40,262 nucleotides of DNA from Pseudomonadota bacterium (GCA_022360315.1 JAKSDA010000242.1:1-40262); one strand, 5' to 3'; positions 8,359-16,750 are shown, counted from the first letter of the stretch. A program made the numbers and translations. Notes: generated by a model not told the origin, from the letters alone.

Positions 8359-10866
8359 ATGACAAAGACACCCGAGAGCCAGATGCTTTATGCCGGATTC
8401 GACCTGGGCACGACCAACTCGACTGCGGCATTATTTGACGGTGAGCAGATCGTTCTGGCGCGCAATTCGAGTGGCGGCAACCTCACCCCATCTGTGGTGC
8501 GCATGGATGGTAAGGGTCGAATCAGCGTCGGTTTGCGCGCGCGTCGCTTTCTCGACAGCGATCCGGACAATACCCACACCGAATTCAAGCGCCTGATGGG
8601 CACGGGCAAGAAGCTCGAGTTTCCGGCCGCAGGCGCAGCAAAGCTGCCCGAGGAGCTGGCCGCCCTGGTTCTCGAGTCGATGCGCGACGATATCCGCGAT
8701 CAGCTCGGCGTGGCTCCGGCCCGGGCCGTGATCTCGGTGCCGGCTCTGTTCGAGTTGCCGCAAAACTCGGCGACATCCGAGGCTGCCCGTATGGCCGGGT
8801 TCGAGCAGGTCGAGCTTTTGCAGGAACCCATCGCCTCGGCCCTGGCCGCGGGGTGGAAGGTCGAAGAAGCAACCGGGACCTGGATGGTCTACGACATAGG
8901 TGGCGGCACGTTCGACGTCTCGTTGCTCGAGACCCGAGATGGTCTTCTGCGCGTGGTCGGCCACGACGGCGACAATTTTCTCGGCGGCCGCGATTTTGAC
9001 GCCGCCATCGTCGATTGGATACTGGTCCAGCTGGCCGACGGCGGAATTTCGCTAAACCGGGACAACCCGGACCACAAAGGCGCACTTCGAGCACTCAAGC
9101 AAGCCGCCGAAGAGGCCAAAATCGAGCTTTCGCGGGCCGAAGAGTCCGTGATCAGCCTGCCTGCCCCCATCGAGATCGACGGTCGCGAAATCGACCCCGA
9201 GCTGTCGCTGGCCCGGGTCACAGTCGAGCAGATCTGCACACCGGTATTCGAGCGCACCATGGCGGTGTGCCGCCGACTGCTCGAGGCAAAGGGGTTGTCG
9301 CCGGATCAGCTCGAGCGAATCGTCCTGGTCGGCGGCCCCACTGTCATGCCCATGGTGCGCAGCCGGGTCGGCGACGAGTTTGGCGCCCCCATTGCCGAGG
9401 GCTGCGATCCCATGACGCTGGTCGCGCAAGGCGCAGCTATTTATGCCGCGACCGCCGGGCTCGACGCCCGGTCCGAACGGGGCAACCGGCCTCGAGCCCA
9501 GCGCGGTTGTCGTCTGTGGCTGCAGTTTCCACCGGTCTCTGCCGATCTGACCCCACATGTGGTCGGCCGCGTGATGGACCGCGACAAGACCGGCAATGCG
9601 GCCAAAAATGACCCTCAACCCGCTGTCCCGGCGCGCATTCGACTGGTCCGCGGCGACGGCAAGTGGACCAGTCCCGTGGCCGAAATCGACCGGGAAGGTG
9701 GCTTTGTCCTGATCACCGACCTGGTGCCGCGGCGTCCCAACGTGTTCAAACTCGATGCGTCCGCTGCGGACGGCACCCCGGTCGAGGTCTTTCCCGACGC
9801 GATCACCATTGTTCAGGGGATCACCATCAGTGACCCACCGCTATCGCGCTCGGTCGGCGTGGCTCTGGCCAACGATCACGTCCATGTTTATTTCGAACGC
9901 GGCGCGGCCCTGCCGACCCGGCGCACCTTTACCCATTATACAGTGGAGAGTGTGGCCAGGGGTTCGGATGAGAGTGTGCTCAAGATTCCCATCGTGCAGG
10001 GCGAATTCGATCGCGCCCATCTGTGCCGGCTGGTCGGTACACTGGAGATCAAGGGCGACGAGATCGAGACCAGCGTGCCGAGCGGTTCGCCAGTCGAGGT
10101 CACGATCGAACTCGACCGCGGTGGTCGATTGGCGGCCACTGCGCTGGTCCCGTCGATCGATCAGATGTTCGAGCAAGTGGCTCATTTGCTGGTGCCCAAC
10201 GCCGATCCCGACGCACTCGAGGCCAGTCTGGAGGAGCTGCACAGACGCATCGTCGAAGTGCGTACCGAGGCGTTCCGCAACGGCTGGACCGATGTACTCG
10301 GTCCGCTCGACGGCACCGAAAACCGGCTCACCGAAGTCGCCCGCGACGTGGCCGCGTCCCGCGGTGGCGACGAGGACGCCGGGCAAAAAGCCCGCCGCGC
10401 TCTGATCGAACTCGATGCGATCGTGGTTGAGGCCGAGTTCAAGCGGCAGTGGCCCGAACTGGAAGAAAAAGCCCTGCACGACCTCGCCTGGGCGTCCAAC
10501 TGGGTGGCTCAATACGGCACTCCAGCCGAGGTCCGACTGATCGACGAGATCAGTGCCGCAGTCGAAACAGCCCGTGCCGCGCAAAACCCAGGTGAGCTCG
10601 AACGCCAGTTGCGCCTGGCCCGCCGCCTCGGTCAAACCGCGTTCTATCGCCATCCCTCGGCTTGGGAGTGGATGTTCGAGGGGGCCGCGTCCGAGATCGC
10701 TACCGCGACCGATCTGCCGCGCGCTCAGGAACTGGTCAGGAAAGGCCGCCAGGCCATCGAAAGCAACGATTCGGCTGCGCTGCGCGGGGTCGTCGAGAAC
10801 CTGTGGAAGCTACTGCCTGCCGACGTCAAAACCCGGCGACTCAGTTTCGATTCCGGGGTACGCTGA
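8359..10866 (+). CDS. Hsp70-family protein with an extra domain between ATPase and substrate-binding regions
   Basis: The 835-residue protein carries a complete actin-like ATPase domain at about 11-375: DLGTTNS (phosphate-1), VYDIGGGTFDVSLL (phosphate-2) and VLVGGPTVMPMVR (adenosine). It is about 200 residues longer than DnaK. The EEVD-like tail and typical hydrophobic linker are absent. Residues about 384-494 are an additional, probably beta-rich segment (RLWLQFPPVS ... VFKLDASAADGTPVEVF). Residues about 495-600 read like a diverged beta substrate-binding domain (LSRSVGVALANDHVHVYFERGA, then an EVTIELDRGG strand). The last 235 residues form a long helical region. A J-like gene starts four bases later and a membrane protein gene overlaps that one, so this Hsp70 probably works with dedicated partners rather than as the general chaperone. 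It lies 68 bp after the PhzF gene and may share its transcript. Confidence 0.93.
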   Translation: MTKTPESQMLYAGFDLGTTNSTAALFDGEQIVLARNSSGGNLTPSVVRMDGKGRISVGLRARRFLDSDPDNTHTEFKRLMGTGKKLEFPAAGAAKLPEELAALVLESMRDDIRDQLGVAPARAVISVPALFELPQNSATSEAARMAGFEQVELLQEPIASALAAGWKVEEATGTWMVYDIGGGTFDVSLLETRDGLLRVVGHDGDNFLGGRDFDAAIVDWILVQLADGGISLNRDNPDHKGALRALKQAAEEAKIELSRAEESVISLPAPIEIDGREIDPELSLARVTVEQICTPVFERTMAVCRRLLEAKGLSPDQLERIVLVGGPTVMPMVRSRVGDEFGAPIAEGCDPMTLVAQGAAIYAATAGLDARSERGNRPRAQRGCRLWLQFPPVSADLTPHVVGRVMDRDKTGNAAKNDPQPAVPARIRLVRGDGKWTSPVAEIDREGGFVLITDLVPRRPNVFKLDASAADGTPVEVFPDAITIVQGITISDPPLSRSVGVALANDHVHVYFERGAALPTRRTFTHYTVESVARGSDESVLKIPIVQGEFDRAHLCRLVGTLEIKGDEIETSVPSGSPVEVTIELDRGGRLAATALVPSIDQMFEQVAHLLVPNADPDALEASLEELHRRIVEVRTEAFRNGWTDVLGPLDGTENRLTEVARDVAASRGGDEDAGQKARRALIELDAIVVEAEFKRQWPELEEKALHDLAWASNWVAQYGTPAEVRLIDEISAAVETARAAQNPGELERQLRLARRLGQTAFYRHPSAWEWMFEGAASEIATATDLPRAQELVRKGRQAIESNDSAALRGVVENLWKLLPADVKTRRLSFDSGVR

Positions 10867-10869
10867 GAC

Positions 10870-11256
10870 ATGCGCACGCGACGAACGCCGGGCCGTCAAA
10901 TCTCGGACAACCCCTTTTACGTGCTCGGCCTGTCGCCCGACTGCTCGCGCGCCGAGGTCGAACGCGAAGGGCAAAAATTGCTCGGTATGCTCGAACTCGG
11001 CCTGTCCGCAGCGCGGACCTATAAAACCCCGCTGGGCCTGCAAATACGCACAGCCGAAAAAGTTCGCGACGCCATGGCCCAGCTGCGCGATCCCGACCGC
11101 CGCCTTGGCCACGAGTTGTGGGCTCGCCGGCAACCCGAACCAACCGTGACGCCGAAGGATCTCATAAATCCGCCCAATCAACCTGAAGACAATCGCGAGG
11201 ATGGTGGCCGGGGATGGGCCGATGCCCGGTCTGTTCTGGGCTGGAGGCGGCGGTGA
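10870..11256 (+). CDS. J-like protein lacking the HPD motif
   Basis: The 128-residue product starts four bases after the Hsp70 gene. Residues 12-85 look like a J-domain: NPFYVLGLSPDCSRAEVERE forms helices I and II, and LRDPDRRLGHELW matches the helix III/IV end that usually reads 'LxDpxxRxxYD'. The His-Pro-Asp tripeptide that stimulates Hsp70 ATPase is missing; the corresponding turn reads ELGLSAARTYKTPLG. The tail is Pro/Asn/Asp-rich and probably disordered. Such J-like proteins may recruit the neighbouring Hsp70 without stimulating it, or act as scaffolds. Its stop shares four bases (GTGA) with the start of the next gene, so the two are translationally coupled. Confidence 0.75.
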   Translation: MRTRRTPGRQISDNPFYVLGLSPDCSRAEVEREGQKLLGMLELGLSAARTYKTPLGLQIRTAEKVRDAMAQLRDPDRRLGHELWARRQPEPTVTPKDLINPPNQPEDNREDGGRGWADARSVLGWRRR

Positions 11257-12752
11257 AACTGGCCCGGGCGATCTTTCGCATCCTACTGTGGATCGTCTTG
11301 ATTCGCTTTTTCAGCGGTCTGCGCGCCGAGTCTCGGGCACCGTCGCTGGCTTTCATGGTGCTGTGGTGGTTTGCCGCCGTGGGCGCTCTTTTATTCGGCC
11401 TCATGGCAGTTGCCGGCGTTGCCTGGTGGTGTTTGCCGGTCGCCGTCTTGCTGGTTGTAATTGTCATGCCGTGGACCGTGGCGCGGCGGATCCTGGTCCC
11501 CCTGGGCATGAGCCGGGCAGCACGGCATGTTGCGACGTTGTCGGGATGGACATGGGGGCGCGATCTCCGCGGCGGGGGGCTGGTCGCCGGCGCCTGGGCG
11601 CTGGTCCGGCAGCCCAAGCTCAGCCGCTCGGCTCTGGCCTCGCTCGAGCGAGCCCGCGACCGGGCGCCGCGTCTGACTGCTGCGCAGGTCTTGGCCACGG
11701 GGCTGATCGCGATGGCACGCGGCGATGGCGAATCGGCCCGGCGCGAGATCGAGAGTGTCGACGAACTGGGAGTCAAAACCACTCCCAGGATGGTGCACAA
11801 ACTCGCTCGCGAGTGGCTGGTCGCCGATGCAGCTGAAAGCGGACAATGGCGGCGAGCAGCCGAGCTGTCCACTGGTCCATGTGCGCGCAGTCGGATAACT
11901 CGGTTGCTCGGTGCAATTGGAGCGCGTGTTTCCTGCAGCGACAAGGCGCCGAGCAGCGCAGTTCTATGGTGGCGCTGGTTCTTGGCCCCGGGACGGCGAC
12001 ACACCTTTCGGCTGGTCCGCACGGCCAACAGTATACCCACCCGATCCGCGACAAACCGGGGGCACTCGCATCTGCGTCTGGCCACCTCGCTCCGTCCCAA
12101 TTGCTATCTCGACGCTCTTGGCAGCCATATTGCGGTACTGATAAAGCACGAGCGCAACAACCTAGCCGGCGTCGATCTCGAGAGCCTCGCCCATATATGG
12201 GATCGCGCGCTCGACGACCCGGACACCCGCGCAATGGTCATGCAGCGCGCCGCTCTACTGGGGGCCAGAAGCGGCGACAGTGCACTCGCCGACCTCGCCT
12301 CGTCGGTAGCCGAGGACATCGCCGACCTGGCCCGGTCGGCCGATCTCGCTCTGTGCGACTGGCGTTCGAATCAACATGATTGCAATGTACTGGCCGAAGC
12401 ACAAAGGCAACTGAGAGATGAGCTCATGGCAGAAATCGAGCTGGCGTTCGACGCTCTGCAAGAGCGGGCTGTCGACGAGCGCTCGCTGTCGGCCATCGAC
12501 GAGTGGCGTGAATGGTTATCGCTGCGCGCGATCTATCGTCACGCTGCCGCCCTGGGCGGAATCGAGCTGCGTCGCCTGGCCTTCCCGCACATGCATGCAG
12601 CGGTGACCAAGTTGGCGGTCTGGCTGTGGAACGAGCGCCGCGAGTACCTCATGGCCAATGCCATGTTCCGATGGCTCCTATCCGAGGCCATGGCTGTCGG
12701 CGACTCCGAGGCCATCGAGCTGCATACTCGCAATTGGGATGAGAGTCTGTGA
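11253..12752 (+). CDS. Membrane-anchored helical protein coupled to the Hsp70/J-like genes
   Basis: GTG 11253 is preferred: it overlaps the J-like stop as GTGA, has a GGAGGCGG Shine-Dalgarno directly upstream, and gives a natural membrane-protein start (MKLARAIFRILLWIVLIRFF). An ATG at 11214 would lie deep inside the preceding gene. The 499-residue protein has an N-terminal hydrophobic region with about two or three membrane segments between residues 5 and 75 (including LMAVAGVAWWCLPVAVLLVV). About 420 residues follow that are helical, Ala/Arg/Leu-rich and of TPR- or HEAT-like look. I recognise no family. Tight coupling to the Hsp70 and J-like genes suggests it anchors or receives this chaperone module at the inner membrane. 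Confidence 0.75.
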   Translation: MKLARAIFRILLWIVLIRFFSGLRAESRAPSLAFMVLWWFAAVGALLFGLMAVAGVAWWCLPVAVLLVVIVMPWTVARRILVPLGMSRAARHVATLSGWTWGRDLRGGGLVAGAWALVRQPKLSRSALASLERARDRAPRLTAAQVLATGLIAMARGDGESARREIESVDELGVKTTPRMVHKLAREWLVADAAESGQWRRAAELSTGPCARSRITRLLGAIGARVSCSDKAPSSAVLWWRWFLAPGRRHTFRLVRTANSIPTRSATNRGHSHLRLATSLRPNCYLDALGSHIAVLIKHERNNLAGVDLESLAHIWDRALDDPDTRAMVMQRAALLGARSGDSALADLASSVAEDIADLARSADLALCDWRSNQHDCNVLAEAQRQLRDELMAEIELAFDALQERAVDERSLSAIDEWREWLSLRAIYRHAAALGGIELRRLAFPHMHAAVTKLAVWLWNERREYLMANAMFRWLLSEAMAVGDSEAIELHTRNWDESL

Positions 12753-13148
12753 GGACCGATCGGGCCTCGCAGACCACCACGCTGCCTCTGCATCATTGCA
12801 CCCCATGAGGGTGGACGCGTCGCCATACCGAGTGACATAACAGTCCATCATATGTCCGGCTGGACACCATCATGGGTTGGGTAGAGCGGCGCCCACAGCA
12901 GAGTATGGCAGCTCAAAACGAGACAGGCCGACGCATGAAAGCAGGCTAGCAGCACCTTCAGCGATCGTCCCTATGGATCGATACTACCTGTAGAGAGGAA
13001 TCCCGACTACGTATCGGGAAGAACCGCTACCCGATTGGTCGCCCCGGCTTCGTCGAGCCGTGACGACATTCAATTCACTGCTGAGCCACATTTTCGGCTG
13101 TGGTGAAGATATCGAGATGGTGACGAACGCCAATTCTACAAACTCGCC
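12753..13148. other. 396-bp intergenic region, no gene seen
   Basis: I see no convincing reading frame or RNA gene. Two small symmetrical elements are present. One is ATGTCCGGCTGGACACC at 12852-12868, related in reverse orientation to the dyad at 4352. The other is TCCCGA-N7-TCGGGA at 13001-13019. Both could be regulatory or transcript-end structures; the region must contain the end of the Hsp70 operon transcript and a promoter for the next gene. Confidence 0.5.
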
Positions 13149-14318
13149 ATGACAGCATTATCTTCTCATTTAAACCATACACATTTCTCCCGGGGCGAGC
13201 CAAGCAAATCGCTTTCTCGAACCATCGACCGGGCAGTACCGCAGCGAGCCGGGTCGGTGAATCGACCGGCTGATGCAGCGAAAGATCGCGCCCGTTCTAC
13301 CGCGAGTAAAGGGCTCGAATCGGGTCTGACCCGATACGAGCACATCCTCGAGCTCACCAGCGACATCACCCGCAGTCCGTGTCTGGCCTCGGTCGGTGAG
13401 ATCCTGGCCGTCCATCTCGACCGGATCAGCGCTATATCGGCCTGGCGTTGGGTATACCGCAACGGCTCGGACGCCGTCATCATGGACGGATTCGGCCGCA
13501 CGGCAACTCTGTCGATCCACGCGTTCGAACAGCTGTCCGAACTCGAGAGGCATTGGTGGAACTCGGAGGCTCCGCAGCTTCTGCACAAAGAACAGCTCGT
13601 CCGGGCCAAGAGTTTTCTCGCCCTTCATCTGGGTCTCGCGCATGTCCAGTCCCTGTACGTTGCACCCCATCGCCGCGCCGAAGAGCCTCGCAGCCTGTTC
13701 CTTCTGGGTTCTCGCGGCGAGGAGTTCGACCCGATGGCCAAACCGCTGATCGAGTTCATCGCAGTGTTGCTTCAGGATAAAGTGCAATCTCTCATCACTG
13801 CAGAAGGTACCGGCGAACTGCTCCAGGCAATCGTGGCAGAACAGATCGGAATGGCTCCAGCCACCGTCACTGCGGAGCCGATCACAGCTGACCGGCGCAT
13901 ACCGATCGGACAGCCACTGCGCGCAGTGAGCACCGACCACCGTGGGCCGAGCCACGATAGCACCAACGAGCGCGTTTCTTCCACAGAGCACAAGAACCTC
14001 GCGGTTTCACGCTCCACATCGTCGGGCCAGAAAGAACTCGTAAATCGCCTGGGTCGCGGTATCCGAGGTTCTCTCATCGAAGTTCTCGACCAGGTGGAAA
14101 CGCTTCAGCACGCTGAGCTGAGTCCTGGCCAGCGCTACGTTGCCAAATCCATGCGGCGCCATGTCTACCTGCTATTTGATACGATCGCCGACCTCATAGA
14201 TCTGACCACCATCGAAGCAAATTGCCTCGATGCGGCCGAAGAGCTGACCGACATGCGCACAGTCAATGAATCGGAGGTCGATTCGCGAACTAACCACCGA
14301 CTCGCCATGGCGGGCTGA
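13149..14318 (+). CDS. GAF-like sensor with degenerate histidine-kinase dimerisation domain
   Basis: The 389-residue protein lacks membrane segments. Residues about 60-225 look like a GAF-type sensory domain (LELTSDITRSPCLASVGEIL, then IEFIAVLLQDKVQSLI as closing helix). Residues about 295-362 follow the HisKA two-helix pattern closely (helix 1 KELVNRLGRGIRGSLIEVLD; helix 2 ending DLIDLTTIEAN, like 'DILDxSKIEAG' in active kinases). The phosphorylatable histidine is replaced: where kinases have 'SHE' this has 'GRG'. No ATPase domain follows; the protein ends about 25 residues later. It therefore cannot be a kinase and may be a dimerisation partner or a decayed gene. The start at ATG 13149 lacks a clear Shine-Dalgarno and is uncertain. 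Confidence 0.65.
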   Translation: MTALSSHLNHTHFSRGEPSKSLSRTIDRAVPQRAGSVNRPADAAKDRARSTASKGLESGLTRYEHILELTSDITRSPCLASVGEILAVHLDRISAISAWRWVYRNGSDAVIMDGFGRTATLSIHAFEQLSELERHWWNSEAPQLLHKEQLVRAKSFLALHLGLAHVQSLYVAPHRRAEEPRSLFLLGSRGEEFDPMAKPLIEFIAVLLQDKVQSLITAEGTGELLQAIVAEQIGMAPATVTAEPITADRRIPIGQPLRAVSTDHRGPSHDSTNERVSSTEHKNLAVSRSTSSGQKELVNRLGRGIRGSLIEVLDQVETLQHAELSPGQRYVAKSMRRHVYLLFDTIADLIDLTTIEANCLDAAEELTDMRTVNESEVDSRTNHRLAMAG

Positions 14319-14358
14319 ACTGGCCGGAGCGCACCCCGGCGTTCCAATACGCCATTAT

Positions 14359-14410
14359 CAAATCGATATATCGCTTTTTACAGCATCTGAACATTTGATG
14401 TATCGATTTG
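14359..14410. repeat. 10-bp inverted repeat CAAATCGATA / TATCGATTTG
   Basis: The arms at 14359-14368 and 14401-14410 are perfect reverse complements, separated by 32 bases that include a short T-run (cttttta). It lies between the end of the degenerate-kinase gene and the end of the methyltransferase gene, which converge here. It could act as a two-way transcript end, but it is AT-rich and weak. Confidence 0.6.
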
Positions 14411-14415
14411 AGATT

Positions 14416-14459
14416 GATGAGAGGGAGAGGTGAGGTGGATGAGAGGGAGAGGTGAGGTG
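14416..14459 (+). repeat. 22-bp direct tandem duplication, purine-rich
   Basis: The unit gatgagagggagaggtgagg plus tg is present twice without change, at 14416-14437 and 14438-14459. It is purine-only apart from a few T residues and lies in the short gap between two convergent genes. It is probably a slippage product. Confidence 0.9.
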
Positions 14460-14554
14460 GTGGAGGATAGGTGATTACAGTGGCTCGACCCGAGCGAGAT
14501 GGAGGCTCCGACAGTGTCGACGGCAGTCATGCGTCAAGTGCTGCATCAATGCCG

Positions 14555-15382
14555 TCAAGGCCTGGCAATTGGGCCAGACAGCTCGGTCTCCACGACCACC
14601 CTAACAACGGCCTGGCCGCTCCTGGCGTCCCGACGGTCGTCCCCACCGACAAGAATGGGATGTTTGAGTGGGTTCAGCATCGGTGTACGCTTTTGGTAGG
14701 CAATGTATGCTGTCCCCAGTTCATCGACCAGGTCACGCTCCTCGTATCGCAACGCGACCAAGATGTAGCCGGTCATGAAAATGGCGAATTCCAGATGTCC
14801 GACGGTCATCCGCGGCGTGGCCCAAAATGCGATGAGAAAGCCGAGCATCAGCGGATGTCGCACGAGATGATAAAAGCCACGGACTATAAAATCGGGGGCG
14901 GGCAATCTGCGTCGGAGTAGATAGAACGTCGCCTGTTTGAGGCCAAAGAGCAGAAAGTGATCGATGTGGAACGTCGACGCCAGCACCATGATCCAGCCGA
15001 ACGCGGACACCGCGAACAGGAGCGGACCTGCAGGCGTGTCCCCGACATCCCACACAATGTGAGGAATTGGTTGCCAGGCCCACATCATCAGACCCAATAC
15101 GGCACTTGCCAGGAGAACGTAGGTGCTCCGCTCAGCTGGCTTGGGGATGTACTTCAGCCACCAGCGCTTGAACGCCGGCCGCGCCATGACACTGTGCTGA
15201 AGCCCAAAGAGTGCCAACAGTACTGCATTTACCAGAATTGCCAGCACGAATGACCCCGCTTCACCCTCATTGATCCCCTTGGGTACACCAAAGTTCCACA
15301 TAAACCCGATGAGGTATACAAATACAGCCAAAAAGCTAACGTACGCGATTAGACCGTACGTGGCGATAATAGCTCGAATCAT
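14555..15382 (-). CDS. mddA: Probable methanethiol S-methyltransferase (MddA-like membrane protein)
   Basis: ATG 15382 has a strong AAGGGGGG Shine-Dalgarno. The 275-residue product has five or six membrane segments (first at about 5-30) and belongs to the NnrU/isoprenylcysteine methyltransferase superfamily. Features matching MddA are FGLQHSVMARPAFKRWW, PAERSTYVLLAS, HIDHFLLFGLKQATFYL and the SAM-binding YHLVRHPLMLGFLIAFW plus RYEERDL near the end. MddA methylates methanethiol with SAM to dimethyl sulfide. The last 35 residues (after HPILVGG) are a polar extension not needed by the fold. It stands alone, converging with the degenerate-kinase gene. A different NnrU-superfamily methyltransferase activity cannot be excluded. 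Confidence 0.78.
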   Translation of the reverse strand: MIRAIIATYGLIAYVSFLAVFVYLIGFMWNFGVPKGINEGEAGSFVLAILVNAVLLALFGLQHSVMARPAFKRWWLKYIPKPAERSTYVLLASAVLGLMMWAWQPIPHIVWDVGDTPAGPLLFAVSAFGWIMVLASTFHIDHFLLFGLKQATFYLLRRRLPAPDFIVRGFYHLVRHPLMLGFLIAFWATPRMTVGHLEFAIFMTGYILVALRYEERDLVDELGTAYIAYQKRTPMLNPLKHPILVGGDDRRDARSGQAVVRVVVETELSGPIARP

Positions 15383-16110
15383 GTTCCCCCCTTGCTCGTA
15401 GAGCAGGTAGTTCTAGGTTTCTCGATACAACTCAAGAGTCTTCAGACAACTCAGAGTGCCCCCCCCCTCGATGACTCACGAACCCGGCCAGCCGTAGATC
15501 CACTGGTGCTGACTACTTTGAACTATGACATGTCACGCGGGTGGGCGTCAAACTGATTATGGGCGCAATATCCCGATAATTCCTTTCAAGAATAGTATTT
15601 TGTCATTCATGTTATATTTTTCTTGGGGTGAAATTCTCGTCGGGCTCTCGCCCTGCGTATGGGCAAAGACGACCGAGATCGCTTCTGTGGGCAGGGTTGG
15701 TAGAAAGTAAGAGGCGCGCAGTATGTGCGCTTTTCCGGCGGTAATTGGAGCGTTTAGAGCGGCCGATTTTTCGATCGTTCCAGGTACGCGGTAGTTGGCC
15801 GTTCAGCGCACAATTTTCCCTCGGGGCGAGCGTTTGGCAGGTGAACGATAATGTAGGACCAGTGTTTTGTCGGGCTTTGTTATGTGCAAGTGGAAAGGCG
15901 GCAGGGGGGACGGAGGCAGTCTCAGAGACGCAGTCGTGGAGATGGTGGTTCGGAGAAGTGATGTCGCCAACTCATCGACAGGCTGACCGACATCTGAATA
16001 GCAATATAGCCATTTCTACCTTGCGGCAAGCTGTGCACAGCGTGCGCATTCGCCGCGAATGAGCGCAATAAACGCCGTATTCTCGGAGGTCCACACTGGC
16101 CGTTCGCATC

Positions 16111-16222
16111 GGCGCAATATCTTCGCGAATGGTCAAACGTGTCCTCATCCCAGCTCGTGCGATCGCCGAGCGCGCCGGACTGGGCGCAATATCTTCGCAG
16201 ATTGTCAAACGGGTCATCCACG
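16111..16222 (+). repeat. Approximate direct duplication, about 72-bp period
   Basis: The segment GGCGCAATATCTTCGC at 16111 recurs at 16183. Each copy is followed by a diverged TCAAACG(T/G)GTC and a CATCC, then a looser match for about 20 more bases. One further copy of the core GGGCGCAATATC is at 15560. Frames on both strands show the duplication as peptide repeats, so none is specifically supported as coding. Confidence 0.7.
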
Positions 16223-16308
16223 ACTGTCGAATCGGTCACCGTGCTCGCATACGGAGTCCATGCGGGCGACAGAAGTTGCAGCGAGGCATACGAGACGATC
16301 GGATGTAC

Positions 16309-16375
16309 CGACGGAGAATGCGAAGCGGCGTTCTTGCCGAGCGGAGCGATCGGCGGCCGGCTATCCGAATCAGAG
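16309..16375 (+). repeat. Dispersed repeat family B, copy 1
   Basis: The copy matches the others in GAATGCGAAGCGGCGTTCTT, then GCCGAGCGGAGC and CGGCGGCCGGCTAT. The left edge (GTCCCGGCAAGG in copies 2 and 3) is eroded. It lies 70 bp from copy 2 in the same orientation. Confidence 0.7.
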
Positions 16376-16447
16376 TCGAACAGCTGGGCATTCTGTTGAG
16401 ACGGGAGTTTTCCGTTTTTCCGACGGCCCGTTTATGACCGGTCGGAC

Positions 16448-16512
16448 GTCCCGGCAAGGAATGCGAGGCGACGTTCTTGCCGAGCGGCCGGGAAGCCGAC
16501 TACTCAATCGGG
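16448..16512 (+). repeat. Dispersed repeat family B, copy 2
   Basis: It begins GTCCCGGCAAGGAATGCGA, identical to the rsmB copy except for one base, continues CGTTCTTGCCGAGCGG as in copy 1, and ends ACTCAATCGGGGC. It is intergenic. Confidence 0.75.
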
Positions 16513-16606
16513 GCAAATCGGCTTGTCGCCAGGCAAGAAGCGTATGATCGATAAGGTGCGGTGCGACCATGGCGTGATCGAGCAACCGCGATATTTGGGG
16601 TCCATA

Positions 16607-16750
16607 CCAAAACCATCGGCTTTGCATCAAACAAGGGTTTCTGTTGCGCGGCCAGCGGCCGAGCTGGGCCGTCCGGGAGTTCTGCCCGAAAACGATGGCC
16701 CGAGTGCGAAGCGGTCGGGCCGCGCACAGTCACCCTGGATCCTCTGCAGC
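16607..16750 (+). repeat. Dispersed repeat family A, copy 1
   Basis: This is an intergenic element of about 144 bp. Landmarks shared with the copies at 22474 and 28722 are AAACCAT, ATCAAACAAGG, TTTCTGTTGCG, GGCCAGCGGCCGAGC and GCGAAGCGGTCGGGCCGCGC, then a GTCACxCTGxATCCT end. GCGCGGCC at 16646-16653 is an exact inverse of GGCCGCGC at 16718-16725, so the transcript could fold into a closed hairpin with a 64-base loop. It lies about 200 bp upstream of the next gene. Confidence 0.85.

Noticed and set aside
7223..8431. 402-codon minus-strand frame over the PhzF gene
   Set aside because: Antisense shadow of the PhzF-family gene; high His/Arg/Gln content and no family features.
11162..12100. 312-codon minus-strand frame opposite the membrane protein gene
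   Set aside because: Arg/Ser/Thr-rich shadow; the plus-strand gene has a coupled start and membrane segments.
15922..16239. Minus-strand frame with repeated FDxxRRYCA peptides
   Set aside because: The peptide repeat results from the DNA duplication at 16111-16222; the plus-strand frames show an equivalent peptide repeat, so it is not evidence of coding.
16607..16750. Family A repeat as an intrinsic terminator
   Set aside because: The complementary arms are 64 bases apart and no T-run follows; the element is far larger than a terminator and sits ahead of genes.
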